64,000 nucleotides of DNA from JAEVLT01 sp044598425 (GTDB lineage Bacteria > Bacillota > Bacilli > Bacillales > Cytobacillaceae). The stretch covers positions 1,798,001 through 1,862,000 of the forward strand of contig CP172536.1 of assembly GCA_044598425.1 (NCBI GenBank), written 5' to 3'. The translations under genes were made by a program, and so were the position numbers. Below the pieces are notes generated by a model that was not told the DNA's origin, ran no database searches, and worked only from the letters and a program-made list of their open reading frames with translations. Of this stretch, positions 16,938 to 25,702 are shown one piece after another; position 1 is the first letter of the stretch, and each line of letters starts with the position of its first letter.

Positions 16938-17987
16938 TTAATGAGGGATGACTACCCAGGCGTTTGGCAAGTAACGCATGCCTACTCGCGTGCTGGTTGC
17001 AGGTTTTAAAAGCAATTGTCCATCTTTTATCATGGTCGTCGAGCCGCCGCCATCCATGGCAATCGCATTTACTGCATTGTATTTCTGGAACAAATGAGCC
17101 ATATCCGACATAGAGGCACCTCGATGGGTTTTATCCCAATAGAAACGACCGTCGGTAATGATCATCACAACGCTGCCATCTTGTCTTTGCCCAATGGCAG
17201 TTCTTGGAGCCCATCCCCAAGCACCATCAAGATTTGCTGATACCCGGTTTACGCCGTTTACGATCAGCTGAGGCCCGAAACTGACCGCTTCCCGAATCCC
17301 TAATTTCACAAGTTGGTTCACAGAGTAATTCCCAGTAATAAATTCCCCGTCTTTTAGAAATCCACCGACCAGCTGAGGTGTATTGCGATCCCCGCCTGAA
17401 AGGATGTTTCCGTTGCTGATGACAATACCAAGCATTTGTCCACCTGAACCAGTACCGCCTTTATCAACAAATCCACCTGCATTAATGCCGGCGATTGCAT
17501 TATTTTCTTGTATAAGATCAGAAAGAGCTTCACCTTTGGATGAATACCTTGAAGCAACAACATGAACGGTTGTTGGATCCGGAATGATCATCACTTTTGC
17601 CGTAAAATTAGCAGTATTGACTGTATCAACTTGGATGGATTCCGTTATACTAGGGTTCATTGCAGCTTTTGCAACTTGATTATTTGGATGTTCTGTAATT
17701 TTTGATTCAACTGTTTTCGGATTCTTCCAGGCATCATACAATGCATCAAGTTCTGATTTGGAAAGTAAAAAACGCATATATTTCACATATTGGGGATGCT
17801 GTGTCGAAAGCACGGATCCCACGAGTAATCTTCGATATTGCAGACCTTGATTTGTGCCATATAAAAATCCTCCGCCGGTTACGAGGAAAATCAGGAATAT
17901 AATCAAAAAAACACGCCAAAAACGATTTTTCTTCCCTCTTCGTTTGGAGCGGGTAACATATTCGGCATCACGAGTGATCAGATCCAT
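16938..17987 (-). CDS. Membrane-anchored phosphodiester glycosidase (NAGPA-domain protein)
   Basis: 349 residues. A short basic cytoplasmic tail (TRSKRRGKKNRFWR) is followed by one membrane span (about residues 26-46), so the catalytic domain lies outside the cell. The NAGPA-like domain is marked by AIAGINAGGFVDKGG, RTAIGQRQDGSVVMIITDGR and AIAMDGGGSTTM. The family hydrolyses phosphodiester-linked sugars and is often linked with wall or exopolysaccharide sugars. Start at ATG 17987 with AAAGGAG seven bases before. It is monocistronic. Confidence 0.88.
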   Translation of the reverse strand: MDLITRDAEYVTRSKRRGKKNRFWRVFLIIFLIFLVTGGGFLYGTNQGLQYRRLLVGSVLSTQHPQYVKYMRFLLSKSELDALYDAWKNPKTVESKITEHPNNQVAKAAMNPSITESIQVDTVNTANFTAKVMIIPDPTTVHVVASRYSSKGEALSDLIQENNAIAGINAGGFVDKGGTGSGGQMLGIVISNGNILSGGDRNTPQLVGGFLKDGEFITGNYSVNQLVKLGIREAVSFGPQLIVNGVNRVSANLDGAWGWAPRTAIGQRQDGSVVMIITDGRFYWDKTHRGASMSDMAHLFQKYNAVNAIAMDGGGSTTMIKDGQLLLKPATSTRVGMRYLPNAWVVIPH

Positions 17988-18145
17988 GCCATGTCTCCTT
18001 TACAATCAAAATTTAAAACTGAATCTATCATACAAAGACGATCAAAATCGTACAAGTTAAATTTTCATGAAAATGGTGGAATTTTGCGCTTGTTGTCAAA
18101 ATTTGATAGATAATGCAGACATCATCAAGTTGAAACATTCAAGGA

Positions 18146-18436
18146 ATGAAGTTTGTTCCAAAAGCCACACTAATCATAAGCAATAATCATAATGTTCGAA
18201 ATCAGAGTGAATGGGATGCCGGTCATATACCTGGCGCCTATCATTATATGTTAGGAAATTTGACAGACAAATTGGATTCTCTGCCGAAAGATAAAAAAAT
18301 CATCACTCAATGTCAAGGAGGGGGAAGATCCGCCATTGGAGCAAGCCTCCTTCAAGCAAAAGGATTTAACGTCTTGAATTTAGAAGGAGGATTCTCAGCC
18401 TGGGAAAAAGCAGGGCTTCCAACTAAAAAAGACTAA
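18146..18436 (+). pseudogene. Rhodanese-domain fragment (remnant of an MBL-fold/rhodanese protein?)
   Basis: The frame covers 96 codons and has the end of a rhodanese domain: EWDAGHIPGA, then the active-site loop CQGGGRSAIGASLLQ and GGFSAWEKAGLP. This form of loop is typical of the C-terminal rhodanese module of persulfide-dioxygenase-like metallo-beta-lactamase proteins. The usual DVR is NVR here, the ATG has no ribosome site, a TGA lies five codons upstream in frame, and the preceding domain is absent. I read it as a 5'-truncated remnant, though a small stand-alone rhodanese cannot be excluded. A good terminator follows. Confidence 0.6.
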
Positions 18437-18447
18437 AGCATTAAATG

Positions 18448-18480
18448 CCATCCTCTGCGAAAAAGGAGGAGGATGGTTTT
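18448..18480 (+). terminator. Terminator after the rhodanese fragment
   Basis: CCATCCTC (18448-18455) pairs with GAGGATGG (18469-18476), followed by TTTT. Confidence 0.75.
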
Positions 18481-18605
18481 AGAGTAAATAATTTTTGCGG
18501 ATTTTATATAAAAAATTATAATAAAAAAGAGACGATGTGTAATGCCGTTTGACTAATGGATATTTTTTCACAAACTCTCATTAATACAATAGGAGTGATC
18601 GACAC

Positions 18606-19031
18606 ATGAAAACCACTATACACTGGACTGAAAAGATGGCATTTAAGAGTACAACACCATCCGGGCATGAAATCAGGATGGACGCTGCGGAAGCTATTGG
18701 AGGAACAAACAGCGGTGCAAGGCCAACAGAATTGTTGTTAAATGCTGTTGCCGGCTGCACCGGGATTGATATTATTTCCATCCTGCATAAAATGCGCCTG
18801 AATCCAACCGCTTTTTCAATGGATGTCGAAGGGAACCGCGCCGATGATCATCCAAAACGGTTTACGGATATCAATATTCATTATGTTTTAGAAGGAGAAC
18901 TTCCTGAGGACAAGGTGATTCGAGCAATTCAATTATCAAAGGATAAATACTGTTCGGTTGCCCATTCACTTAATTCCAAGGTTACCGCAAGCTATTCAAT
19001 AAATGGCGGACCAATAAAAAAGCTTGATTGA
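18606..19031 (+). CDS. OsmC/Ohr family protein
   Basis: 141 residues with the OsmC fold. The two redox cysteines are in NAVAGCTGIDI (about residue 51) and DKYCSVAHSL (about residue 119), the arrangement used for peroxide reduction. GARPTELLLNAVAGC is the family signature. The length and motifs fit the YhfA-like subgroup rather than classical Ohr. Ribosome site GGAGTGATC precedes the ATG. It is a single gene with its own terminator. Which peroxide or thiol it handles is not known. Confidence 0.88.
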   Translation: MKTTIHWTEKMAFKSTTPSGHEIRMDAAEAIGGTNSGARPTELLLNAVAGCTGIDIISILHKMRLNPTAFSMDVEGNRADDHPKRFTDINIHYVLEGELPEDKVIRAIQLSKDKYCSVAHSLNSKVTASYSINGGPIKKLD

Positions 19032-19057
19032 TTTCAATTCATTACATTTTAATGTAA

Positions 19058-19099
19058 AGGCCGTGAACTGTTGCAATAACTGTTATTCACGGTCTTTTT
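19058..19099 (+). terminator. Terminator of the OsmC gene
   Basis: GGCCGTGAA (19059-19067) pairs with TTCACGGTC (19086-19094), followed by TTTTTC. Confidence 0.8.
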
Positions 19100-19243
19100 C
19101 ATTTATAGGGATTCCCGCGTTTTGTCAAAACCACACGACTTTTTTCATATTTAGAAGAATTTAATCGAAAAATTTCCCGTTTGGCTTTATAATATAACAA
19201 TGTTACTACTTTTTTTTAAAAAAAGAAGGAGGGAAACAGTTTA

Positions 19244-19624
19244 ATGGGATGGACATTAGCTGGTTTGTTTGGAATTTCAGCTATATTGCTGATTCTTTCT
19301 ATTATAAAATCTTTACAAGCATCGAAAGAAGAACAGAAAAGGATCGATCTGGCGCATATAGCTCTTGTAAAAGATATCAATGATTTACAAGAATCGATTC
19401 GAAATATTGAACTTAATATGGAAGTGATTATGAAGGAAGCAGGGATTCAGCTTTCTCCGAATGAAATTCAGATTAGGCGTGAGGTGCTAGACTTATATAA
19501 ACGCGGTTATTCGATTGAAAGCATTGCCGAGAAAAAACAAGTTTCAGAAAGTGAAATTAGCCAGATGCTTGCTCCATTTCAGGCACAACCAGAAGAAAGG
19601 GGAAAAGTTGCAAATGAGATTTAA
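19244..19624 (+). CDS. Membrane-anchored coiled-coil protein with HTH-like C-terminus
   Basis: 126 residues. One N-terminal span (about 4-23), a coiled coil (about 28-65: EEQKRIDLAHIALVKDINDL), and a segment LYKRGYSIESIAEKKQVSES (about 85-104) that reads like a helix-turn-helix of the resolvase/sigma type. Ribosome site AGAAGGAGGG. It overlaps the next gene by 11 bases, so the two are co-translated. I do not recognise a characterised homologue. A membrane-bound regulator or a scaffold are both possible. Confidence 0.75.
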   Translation: MGWTLAGLFGISAILLILSIIKSLQASKEEQKRIDLAHIALVKDINDLQESIRNIELNMEVIMKEAGIQLSPNEIQIRREVLDLYKRGYSIESIAEKKQVSESEISQMLAPFQAQPEERGKVANEI

Positions 19625-20111
19625 CAGAATAAGCAGTTTTGCAGCTGGAATCTTTCTTTCCACTAGTATGATTGCCGGAGTTTATTTTTCCAACAAAGGA
19701 GAAACCGCTAAAGCAGATCTCAAACCAACAGCTAATCAGCCAAAAGCGCAGGTTCAGCTTTCTGAAAATGAGATGAAGGACAAACTTGCTTCTGCTGGTT
19801 ACATCGTTCAAAAGAAAGAAGAGTATGACAAAAATCTTAAAAAGGCAAAGGAATCCAGCACGCAAGGAGCCGCTTCTCTTGACAATAAATCTCAAAAAGT
19901 TGTATACAGGGCGGTTATAAATGTATCAGAGGGGATGACAAGCATCGATGTTGGCAATATGCTGCAAAAAGCGAATATCATCCAAAATGCATTTAACTTC
20001 TCCAAGGACATTGAGAGCAAAGGATTAGCGAATAATTTGCGCCCCGGGACTTTTGTCGTGGATAGTGAAATGCCATATGATCAAGTCGTTTCAACGATTT
20101 TTAAAAAATAA
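19614..20111 (+). CDS. Secreted or lipid-side protein with MltG/YceG-like LysM domain
   Basis: 165 residues from ATG 19614, overlapping the previous stop. It has an N-terminal signal or anchor (SFAAGIFLSTSMIAGVYF), a Lys/Gln-rich linker, and a C-terminal domain VNVSEGMTSIDVGNML-type (about 105-165; also NLRPGTFVVDSEMPYDQVV). That matches the small LysM-like domain that precedes the catalytic domain in the endolytic transglycosylase MltG, without the catalytic part. It could bind peptidoglycan. The function is inferred only from the domain. Confidence 0.72.
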   Translation: MRFNRISSFAAGIFLSTSMIAGVYFSNKGETAKADLKPTANQPKAQVQLSENEMKDKLASAGYIVQKKEEYDKNLKKAKESSTQGAASLDNKSQKVVYRAVINVSEGMTSIDVGNMLQKANIIQNAFNFSKDIESKGLANNLRPGTFVVDSEMPYDQVVSTIFKK

Positions 20112-20123
20112 TCTACATTTGTT

Positions 20124-20168
20124 GCTAGACTGCCGTATCGATTCGATATTCAGCAGTCTAGCTTTTTT
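20124..20168 (+). terminator. Terminator of the two-gene membrane operon
   Basis: GCTAGACTGC (20124-20133) and GCAGTCTAGC (20153-20162), 10 bp perfect, followed by TTTTTTG. Confidence 0.88.
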
Positions 20169-20189
20169 GTTGGCTGAACTTCAGGTTAA

Positions 20190-20242
20190 TTGTTAACTGT
20201 TTTTAAAAACAGGTTGACATATATTGAATAAGCAAGTATGCT
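20190..20242 (+). promoter_or_regulatory. bioYB promoter with overlapping BirA-type operator
   Basis: TTGACA (20214-20219), 17-base spacer, TATGCT (20237-20242). The dyad TTGTTAACT (20190-20198) ... GGTTGACAT (20212-20220), 13 bases apart, matches the known BirA operator form TTGTWAACC-N-GGTTWACAA. The right half-site includes the -35 hexamer, so bound BirA would block polymerase. The match was made by eye. Confidence 0.7.
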
Positions 20243-20275
20243 AAATTTTGTACAATACATATTTGGAGGAAAAAA

Positions 20276-20869
20276 ATGAAGCTTAAAACGATTGATCTCA
20301 CTCTTGCGGGAATGTTTGTGGCGTTAATGGCAATTGGGGCAAACATTACATCGATTGCACCCTTTTTCGTTGTAGGGGGAGTTCCAATTACATTACAAAC
20401 CTTTTTTGCTATTTTAGCAGGTGTGGTTCTTGGAAGTCGATTAGGAGCCATTGCGATGATCGCATACGCCCTAGTTGGATTAGTAGGGGTTCCAGTTTTC
20501 GCTAAATTTAGCGGCGGCTTTTCGTCCATCATTAGCCCTACTTTTGGATTTATTGTTTCCTATATTATCGTGGCATGGGTTATTGGTTACATGATCGAAA
20601 AATCAAAGAAAACAACAGCCATGTATATTTTTGCCGCATTAATTGGTATGGTAATCAACTATGTCTTTGGAACGAATTGGATGTATGCTGCTTATAAAAT
20701 TTGGGCTGCAGCCCCAGAAGGATTTACCTATAAAATGGCATGGTTATGGATGGTTGTCCCGCTTCCAAAAGATATCATTCTAGCAATTTTTGCCGGGATC
20801 CTTGGGTATCGTTTGGAACGGACTCTACTATCAAGAAGCCAATTTAAAAACGTAAGAAATGCAGGATGA
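20276..20869 (+). CDS. bioY: Biotin ECF transporter substrate-binding subunit BioY
   Basis: 197 residues, about six membrane spans. BioY binds biotin in the membrane and works with the shared EcfA/EcfT module or alone. Signatures include GGVPITLQTFFAILAGVVLG and a conserved YALVGLVGVPVFAKFSGG. It begins the bioY-bioB operon, behind the BirA-type site, with GGAGG before its ATG. In this window the biotin product is used by the YngH/YngHB-like carboxylase. Confidence 0.94.
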   Translation: MKLKTIDLTLAGMFVALMAIGANITSIAPFFVVGGVPITLQTFFAILAGVVLGSRLGAIAMIAYALVGLVGVPVFAKFSGGFSSIISPTFGFIVSYIIVAWVIGYMIEKSKKTTAMYIFAALIGMVINYVFGTNWMYAAYKIWAAAPEGFTYKMAWLWMVVPLPKDIILAIFAGILGYRLERTLLSRSQFKNVRNAG

Positions 20870-20888
20870 TTTTTTAAGGGGGTGTGGT

Positions 20889-21881
20889 ATGAGCAGGTGG
20901 AAAGAATTAGCTTTGCAAGTACTGAATGGATATGTGATTCCAAATGAGGAAGCTTTATCGATTTTAAATTCTTCCGATTTAGAACTATTAGAACTGCTGC
21001 AAGGCGCTTACCTTTTACGTCATCATTATTTTGGCAACAAGGTAAAGCTAAATATGATTTTCAATGCAAAATCTGGTTTATGCCCGGAAAATTGCGGCTA
21101 TTGTTCGCAATCCAGCATTTCAAAAGCTGCGATTCAAAAATATACAATGGTTGATAAAATGACGATTGTAAAAGGGGCGGAAAAAGCTTACAAACTGAAT
21201 GTGGGCACTTATTGCATTGTGGCCAGCGGCCGCGGTCCAAGTGATCGTGAAATTGATCAAGTGGTTTCAGCCGTTAAGGAAATAAAGGATCAATTTGATC
21301 TTAAGATTTGCGCCTGCCTTGGCATTTTAAAACCGGAACAGGCCGCAATGCTAAAAGCTGCTGGCGTTGATCGATATAACCATAATTTGAACACCTCAGA
21401 AAACCACCACAACTGCATTACAACATCCCATACTTATCAAGACCGAGTGAATGTAGTTGAGCTTGTAAAAGAAACAGGGATTTCACCATGCTCCGGTGTC
21501 ATTGTTGGCATGAGGGAGACGAGGCAGGACGTAGTCGATATGGCCTTTAGCCTAAAGGCAATCGATGCTGATTCCATTCCGGTTAATTTTCTTCATGCAA
21601 TCGAAGGAACTCCGCTTGAAGGCACAAACGAGTTAAACCCAAGATATTGCTTGAAAGTGTTAGCTCTCATGCGCTATGTGAACCCCACGAAAGAAATCCG
21701 CATTTCGGGCGGACGCGAAGTCAATTTACGAAGCCTGCAGCCACTTGGCTTATATGCCGCAAATTCCATTTTTGTCGGCAACTACTTAACAACAGCCGGG
21801 CAGGAAAGCAGCGCCGACCACCAAATGCTAAAAGATTTAGGGTTTGAGGTTGATTTTGTAAACGAGAAAGTACAGGCGTAG
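20889..21881 (+). CDS. bioB: Biotin synthase
   Basis: 330 residues from ATG 20889, chosen for AAGGGGGTG upstream; the longer frame starts inside the end of bioY. Radical-SAM enzyme that inserts sulfur into dethiobiotin. The cluster motif CPENCGYC (Cys65, 69, 72) is intact, as are YNHNLNTSE and the C-terminal SGGREVNLRS that belongs to the auxiliary cluster region. It follows bioY by 19 bases. The rest of the pathway (bioA, D, F, W) is not here, so the operon combines uptake with the last step. Confidence 0.96.
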   Translation: MSRWKELALQVLNGYVIPNEEALSILNSSDLELLELLQGAYLLRHHYFGNKVKLNMIFNAKSGLCPENCGYCSQSSISKAAIQKYTMVDKMTIVKGAEKAYKLNVGTYCIVASGRGPSDREIDQVVSAVKEIKDQFDLKICACLGILKPEQAAMLKAAGVDRYNHNLNTSENHHNCITTSHTYQDRVNVVELVKETGISPCSGVIVGMRETRQDVVDMAFSLKAIDADSIPVNFLHAIEGTPLEGTNELNPRYCLKVLALMRYVNPTKEIRISGGREVNLRSLQPLGLYAANSIFVGNYLTTAGQESSADHQMLKDLGFEVDFVNEKVQA

Positions 21882-22202
21882 AGCAATATGGTGACATATA
21901 AATAAAGGAAGATTTTTATGACAAAGTAAAAATACGGACCTACTCGCATTGTCGAGTAGGTTATTTTTGTTAACTTTAAAAATGACTATAGGCCTTGCTG
22001 TTAGCACAATTAATGGTTCATCTTGAGAAAATAATGCTCCATACAATCTTGCTAGAACATCAGGATAATCGTTAAATACTATGTTCTTGTGATTTAGATC
22101 ATTTACTAGGTTTAAAAACAATAAACAGAGTTTTCACCATGTATAGATTATTTTGTTTTCCATATAATAAAATCCGGATATTTTATTAAAGGAAGTGATT
22201 GT
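21882..22202. other. Gene-free spacer before the dehydratase-activator gene
   Basis: Contains the bioYB terminator (21938-21970) and then AT-rich sequence. A leftward 94-codon frame from a TTG near 22121 has no ribosome site and I do not support it. The last 60 bases should hold the promoter of the next gene. Confidence 0.5.
21938..21970 (+). terminator. Terminator of bioYB
   Basis: ACCTACTCG (21938-21946) pairs with CGAGTAGGT (21953-21961), followed by TATTTTTGTT. Confidence 0.8.
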
Positions 22203-25200
22203 GTGGAGGACAGCAGTAACATAGATTCCCTATTTATAGGTATTGATGTTGGGTCAACAACTGTAAAGGCAACAGTTGTAAATCCCTTGAATAAAAAAAT
22301 TTTGTGGTCCGATTATCAGCGCCACCATACGAAACAAGCGGAAATGGTCCTCGAATTTTTAATCCGGATCGGCAATGAATTCCCTGATATGAAAAAAGAA
22401 GATATACGGGTTTTTATTACAGGTTCCGGCGGCAGTCCAATTGCGGAGCATATTGGCGCCAAATTTGTCCAGGAAGTCAATGCCGTTACGATGTCAGTGG
22501 AACAGCTTCACCCCGATGTGGGCAGTGTGATTGAACTGGGCGGGCAAGATGCCAAAATTATTATCTTTAAAGAAAACGAAGAAACGGGAGATAAGCAGGC
22601 CATTACGTCGATGAATGACAAATGCGCTTCCGGTACTGGTGCTACGATTGATAAGTGCATGATCAAAGTTGGAATGCCAGAAGAGGAAGTTGCAAAGCTT
22701 GAATTTGATGATTCGAAGCTTCACCATGTCGCAGCAAAATGCGGTGTATTTGCGGAAACGGATATTGTCAACCTGGTGAAAAGCAGTATTCCATCATCAG
22801 AAATTATGTGTTCATTGGCAGACGCCATTGTAATGCAAAATCTTTCGGTATTGACCCGCGGAAATACATTGCGGCACAAAGTGCTTTTATTGGGCGGACC
22901 TAACACATATTTGCCCTTTCTGCAGCAATGCTGGCGAAAAAGAATTCCTGAATCTTGGAAACAGCGAGGCTATAATTATCCAAAAGAAGTTCCGCTGGAA
23001 GAATTAATATTTATCCCGGAAAATGCCCAGTATTATGCTGCTTATGGCGCTGTTATTTACGGCATGCATGAACCTGCCGAAGTAGGCATTTACAAAGGGC
23101 TTGAAGATATAAAGAAATTTATTACACACGGACGCAAAGCAAAGCTTGGTGAAAAAGCAGGCGCTCCTCTAGTAAAAAGTAAAGAAGAGTTAGAAGAGTT
23201 CCGCCGCCAATACAATATTCCAAAATTCGTGCCGGCTGTATTTGAACTAGGTCAGACAATTACGGCCGTGATTGGACTTGATGGCGGTTCAACCTCTTCA
23301 AAGGCTGTGCTGGTTGATACGGACGGAAAAATTTTGTTAAAAGAATATCAGCTTTCCAAAGGAAATCCAATCCAGGATACAAAAGAGCTTCTCGGACGAA
23401 TTCAGGACAAAGTCCATTCAGCCGGCGCCAGACTGAAAATAATCGGTTTTGGCGCTACGGGTTATGCGGCTGATGTGCTGGAAAAAACTTTGAAAGCAGA
23501 TGTGAATATTGTCGAAACCGTAGCTCATATGAAGAGTGCCGTCCACTTTTTCGGTGATATTGACGTCATTTGCGATATCGGCGGACAGGACATTAAAGTC
23601 CTTTTTCTTAAAAACGGTGATATCCGGAATTTTCGCTTATCCAATCAATGTTCGGCTGGAAACGGTATGCTGCTTCAGGCAATGGCCGACCAATTCGGAA
23701 TTCCGATACAGAAGTATGCCGACACCGCTTTTAATGCCGAACTCAGTCCGAATTTTTCCTATGGCTGTGCTGTCTTTCTCGACTCGGACCGGGTCAATTT
23801 TCAAAAGGAAGGGTATGCAAAAGAAGAATTGTTGGCAGGGCTGGCCCTTGTCTTGCCAAAAAATATTTGGCAGTATGTTGTCCAAATTCCGCGACTGTCT
23901 GAACTCGGGAGGAAGTTTGTCCTTCAGGGCGGAACCCAGCATAACCTGGCTGCTGTAAAAGCACAAGTCGACTATATTAAAGAACGGGTTCCGGATGCTG
24001 AGGTGTATGTTCATCCTCATACGGGCGAAGCAGGGGCAATCGGAGCAGCGATGGAAACGCTTCGTGTAGTGAAACGGAGAGGTTATTCCACATTTCTTGG
24101 AATCGACGCAGCAGTTGGAATGCAATATCGCTCTCGAAATGATGAATCTACCAAGTGCAATTTTTGTCCCAATCACTGCAGCCGTACGTTTATTGATACT
24201 TCTACCCCTGATGGCAAGACAGCACGGTATATTTCCGGCTTCAGCTGCGAAAAGGGGACGGTAGAAGATAAAGAAGCGATGATAAGGCTGACGCAAGAGC
24301 GTAACATGTTGAAAAAACAATACCCGAATCTGGTGGACTATGAGGGGCGCCGCATGTTCCAGCATTTTTATGATTCCGGACCAATGCCTGAAGCAGGGAA
24401 GATGATAGAGGATGTAAAGGTAAAAAAAGGCTTGCTTGGTACAAGAAGAACGAAATATACCCGTGGATTTCAACGTTCATCTGCCGAGTTACTGGAATGG
24501 CGAAAGCAGCTGCGTATCGGTATTCCAAGAGTTCTTAATATTTGGTCTACTGCCCCTTTTTGGCGAACCTATTTTGAAACACTAGGTATCAGTGATCGAG
24601 GAATTGTTTTCAGTGACTATACAAGCGAAGAAATGTGGCAGGAGGGCGGAAAGTACGGTTCCATCGATCCATGCTATCCATCCAAAGTAGCACAGGCACA
24701 TGTGCATAATTTATTATTTAAGCACCACCGTGAAAACAGGCCGCTCCATGCGATCTTTTTCCCGTGCATTACCCATATACCGACCCACCTGAACAATGTG
24801 GCGGATTCAGCGAGCTGCCCGATTGTTGCAGGCGCCCCGAATGTGATCAAAGCGGCATTTACAAAGGAAACAGACTTTTTTAAATCTAGAGGGATTTCTT
24901 ATTTTGATCCTGCTGTAACGTTTACAGAAACAAATATGATGAAAAAACAGCTTTTTGAGGCATTTAAAGATTTCCTAAGAATCACAGAGGACGAAAGTGA
25001 TTTTGCAGCTGAAGAAGCATGGAAAGCAATGGAGCTTTTCGATCGCGAGATGCAAGAAAGAGGGAAAATGATTTTAGAACAGGTGGAAAAAGAAAATAAG
25101 CTTGCTATTCTTATGATTGGCCGGCCATATCACTCTGATCCCGGTTTGAACCATTCCGTATTGGATGAGTTTCAAGTATTGGGCTATCCTATTCTTTCCA

Positions 25201-25685
25201 TGCGCTCCATTCCGAAAGATGAAGCCTGGCTGCGTCGCTTTTTTAAGACTGATCTGGAAAAGGGCAGAGTGCAGACTGCTCTGGATGTAACGGATGTGTG
25301 GCCGGAAAACTTCAGCTCTAACAGCGTACAAAAAGTTTGGGCTGCCAAATTTGCCGCCCGACATCCAAATGTTGCTGTACTTGATTTATCCAGTTTTAAA
25401 TGCGGTCATGATGCTCCAACATACGGCTTGATTGATTCGATCATTTCAACAGCCGGTACACCTTATTCTGCTTTGCATGATATCGATGCCAATAAACCAA
25501 GCGGTTCTATTAAAATCCGTGTGAAAACGTATGCCCATAGTCTGGGGCTTCATGAAGAGCGGCTTCAGGATTTAGCCCGCAAAAAAGAAGAATTAAAGTT
25601 GCTTATTGAGAAAAAACGTCTTGAATTAATGCGCGGTGAACGGACAAGCCATCTTACAGAGAAAAAAGCAATTTCTGAAAAATAG
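22203..25685 (+). CDS. Double 2-hydroxyacyl-CoA dehydratase activase (BcrAD/BadFG ATPase x2 + DUF2229)
   Basis: 1160 residues. Two ASKHA ATPase modules in tandem: GIDVGSTTVKATVV (about 13-26) and GLDGGSTSSKAVLVDTDG (about 358-375). Each keeps the cluster cysteine pair: Cys141/Cys180 and Cys483/Cys522, both 39 residues apart, the spacing of Cys127/Cys166 in the activator HgdC. A Cys group CNFCPNHC (652-659) with Cys682 follows, then a DUF2229-type region (about 770 on: GIPRVLNIWSTAPFW, IDPCYPSKVAQAHVH). The family uses ATP hydrolysis to push electrons at very low potential from a [4Fe-4S] cluster to a partner. The partner is probably the next gene. The physiological substrate is unknown. Start GTG 22203 with GGAAGTGAT. 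Confidence 0.88.
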   Translation: MEDSSNIDSLFIGIDVGSTTVKATVVNPLNKKILWSDYQRHHTKQAEMVLEFLIRIGNEFPDMKKEDIRVFITGSGGSPIAEHIGAKFVQEVNAVTMSVEQLHPDVGSVIELGGQDAKIIIFKENEETGDKQAITSMNDKCASGTGATIDKCMIKVGMPEEEVAKLEFDDSKLHHVAAKCGVFAETDIVNLVKSSIPSSEIMCSLADAIVMQNLSVLTRGNTLRHKVLLLGGPNTYLPFLQQCWRKRIPESWKQRGYNYPKEVPLEELIFIPENAQYYAAYGAVIYGMHEPAEVGIYKGLEDIKKFITHGRKAKLGEKAGAPLVKSKEELEEFRRQYNIPKFVPAVFELGQTITAVIGLDGGSTSSKAVLVDTDGKILLKEYQLSKGNPIQDTKELLGRIQDKVHSAGARLKIIGFGATGYAADVLEKTLKADVNIVETVAHMKSAVHFFGDIDVICDIGGQDIKVLFLKNGDIRNFRLSNQCSAGNGMLLQAMADQFGIPIQKYADTAFNAELSPNFSYGCAVFLDSDRVNFQKEGYAKEELLAGLALVLPKNIWQYVVQIPRLSELGRKFVLQGGTQHNLAAVKAQVDYIKERVPDAEVYVHPHTGEAGAIGAAMETLRVVKRRGYSTFLGIDAAVGMQYRSRNDESTKCNFCPNHCSRTFIDTSTPDGKTARYISGFSCEKGTVEDKEAMIRLTQERNMLKKQYPNLVDYEGRRMFQHFYDSGPMPEAGKMIEDVKVKKGLLGTRRTKYTRGFQRSSAELLEWRKQLRIGIPRVLNIWSTAPFWRTYFETLGISDRGIVFSDYTSEEMWQEGGKYGSIDPCYPSKVAQAHVHNLLFKHHRENRPLHAIFFPCITHIPTHLNNVADSASCPIVAGAPNVIKAAFTKETDFFKSRGISYFDPAVTFTETNMMKKQLFEAFKDFLRITEDESDFAAEEAWKAMELFDREMQERGKMILEQVEKENKLAILMIGRPYHSDPGLNHSVLDEFQVLGYPILSMRSIPKDEAWLRRFFKTDLEKGRVQTALDVTDVWPENFSSNSVQKVWAAKFAARHPNVAVLDLSSFKCGHDAPTYGLIDSIISTAGTPYSALHDIDANKPSGSIKIRVKTYAHSLGLHEERLQDLARKKEELKLLIEKKRLELMRGERTSHLTEKKAISEK

Positions 25686-25702
25686 AAGGAGTGAGCATAA
25701 GG

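Noticed and set aside
21837..22121. Leftward 94-codon frame between bioB and the activase gene
   Set aside because: TTG start without ribosome site, runs over the bioB terminator and into bioB.
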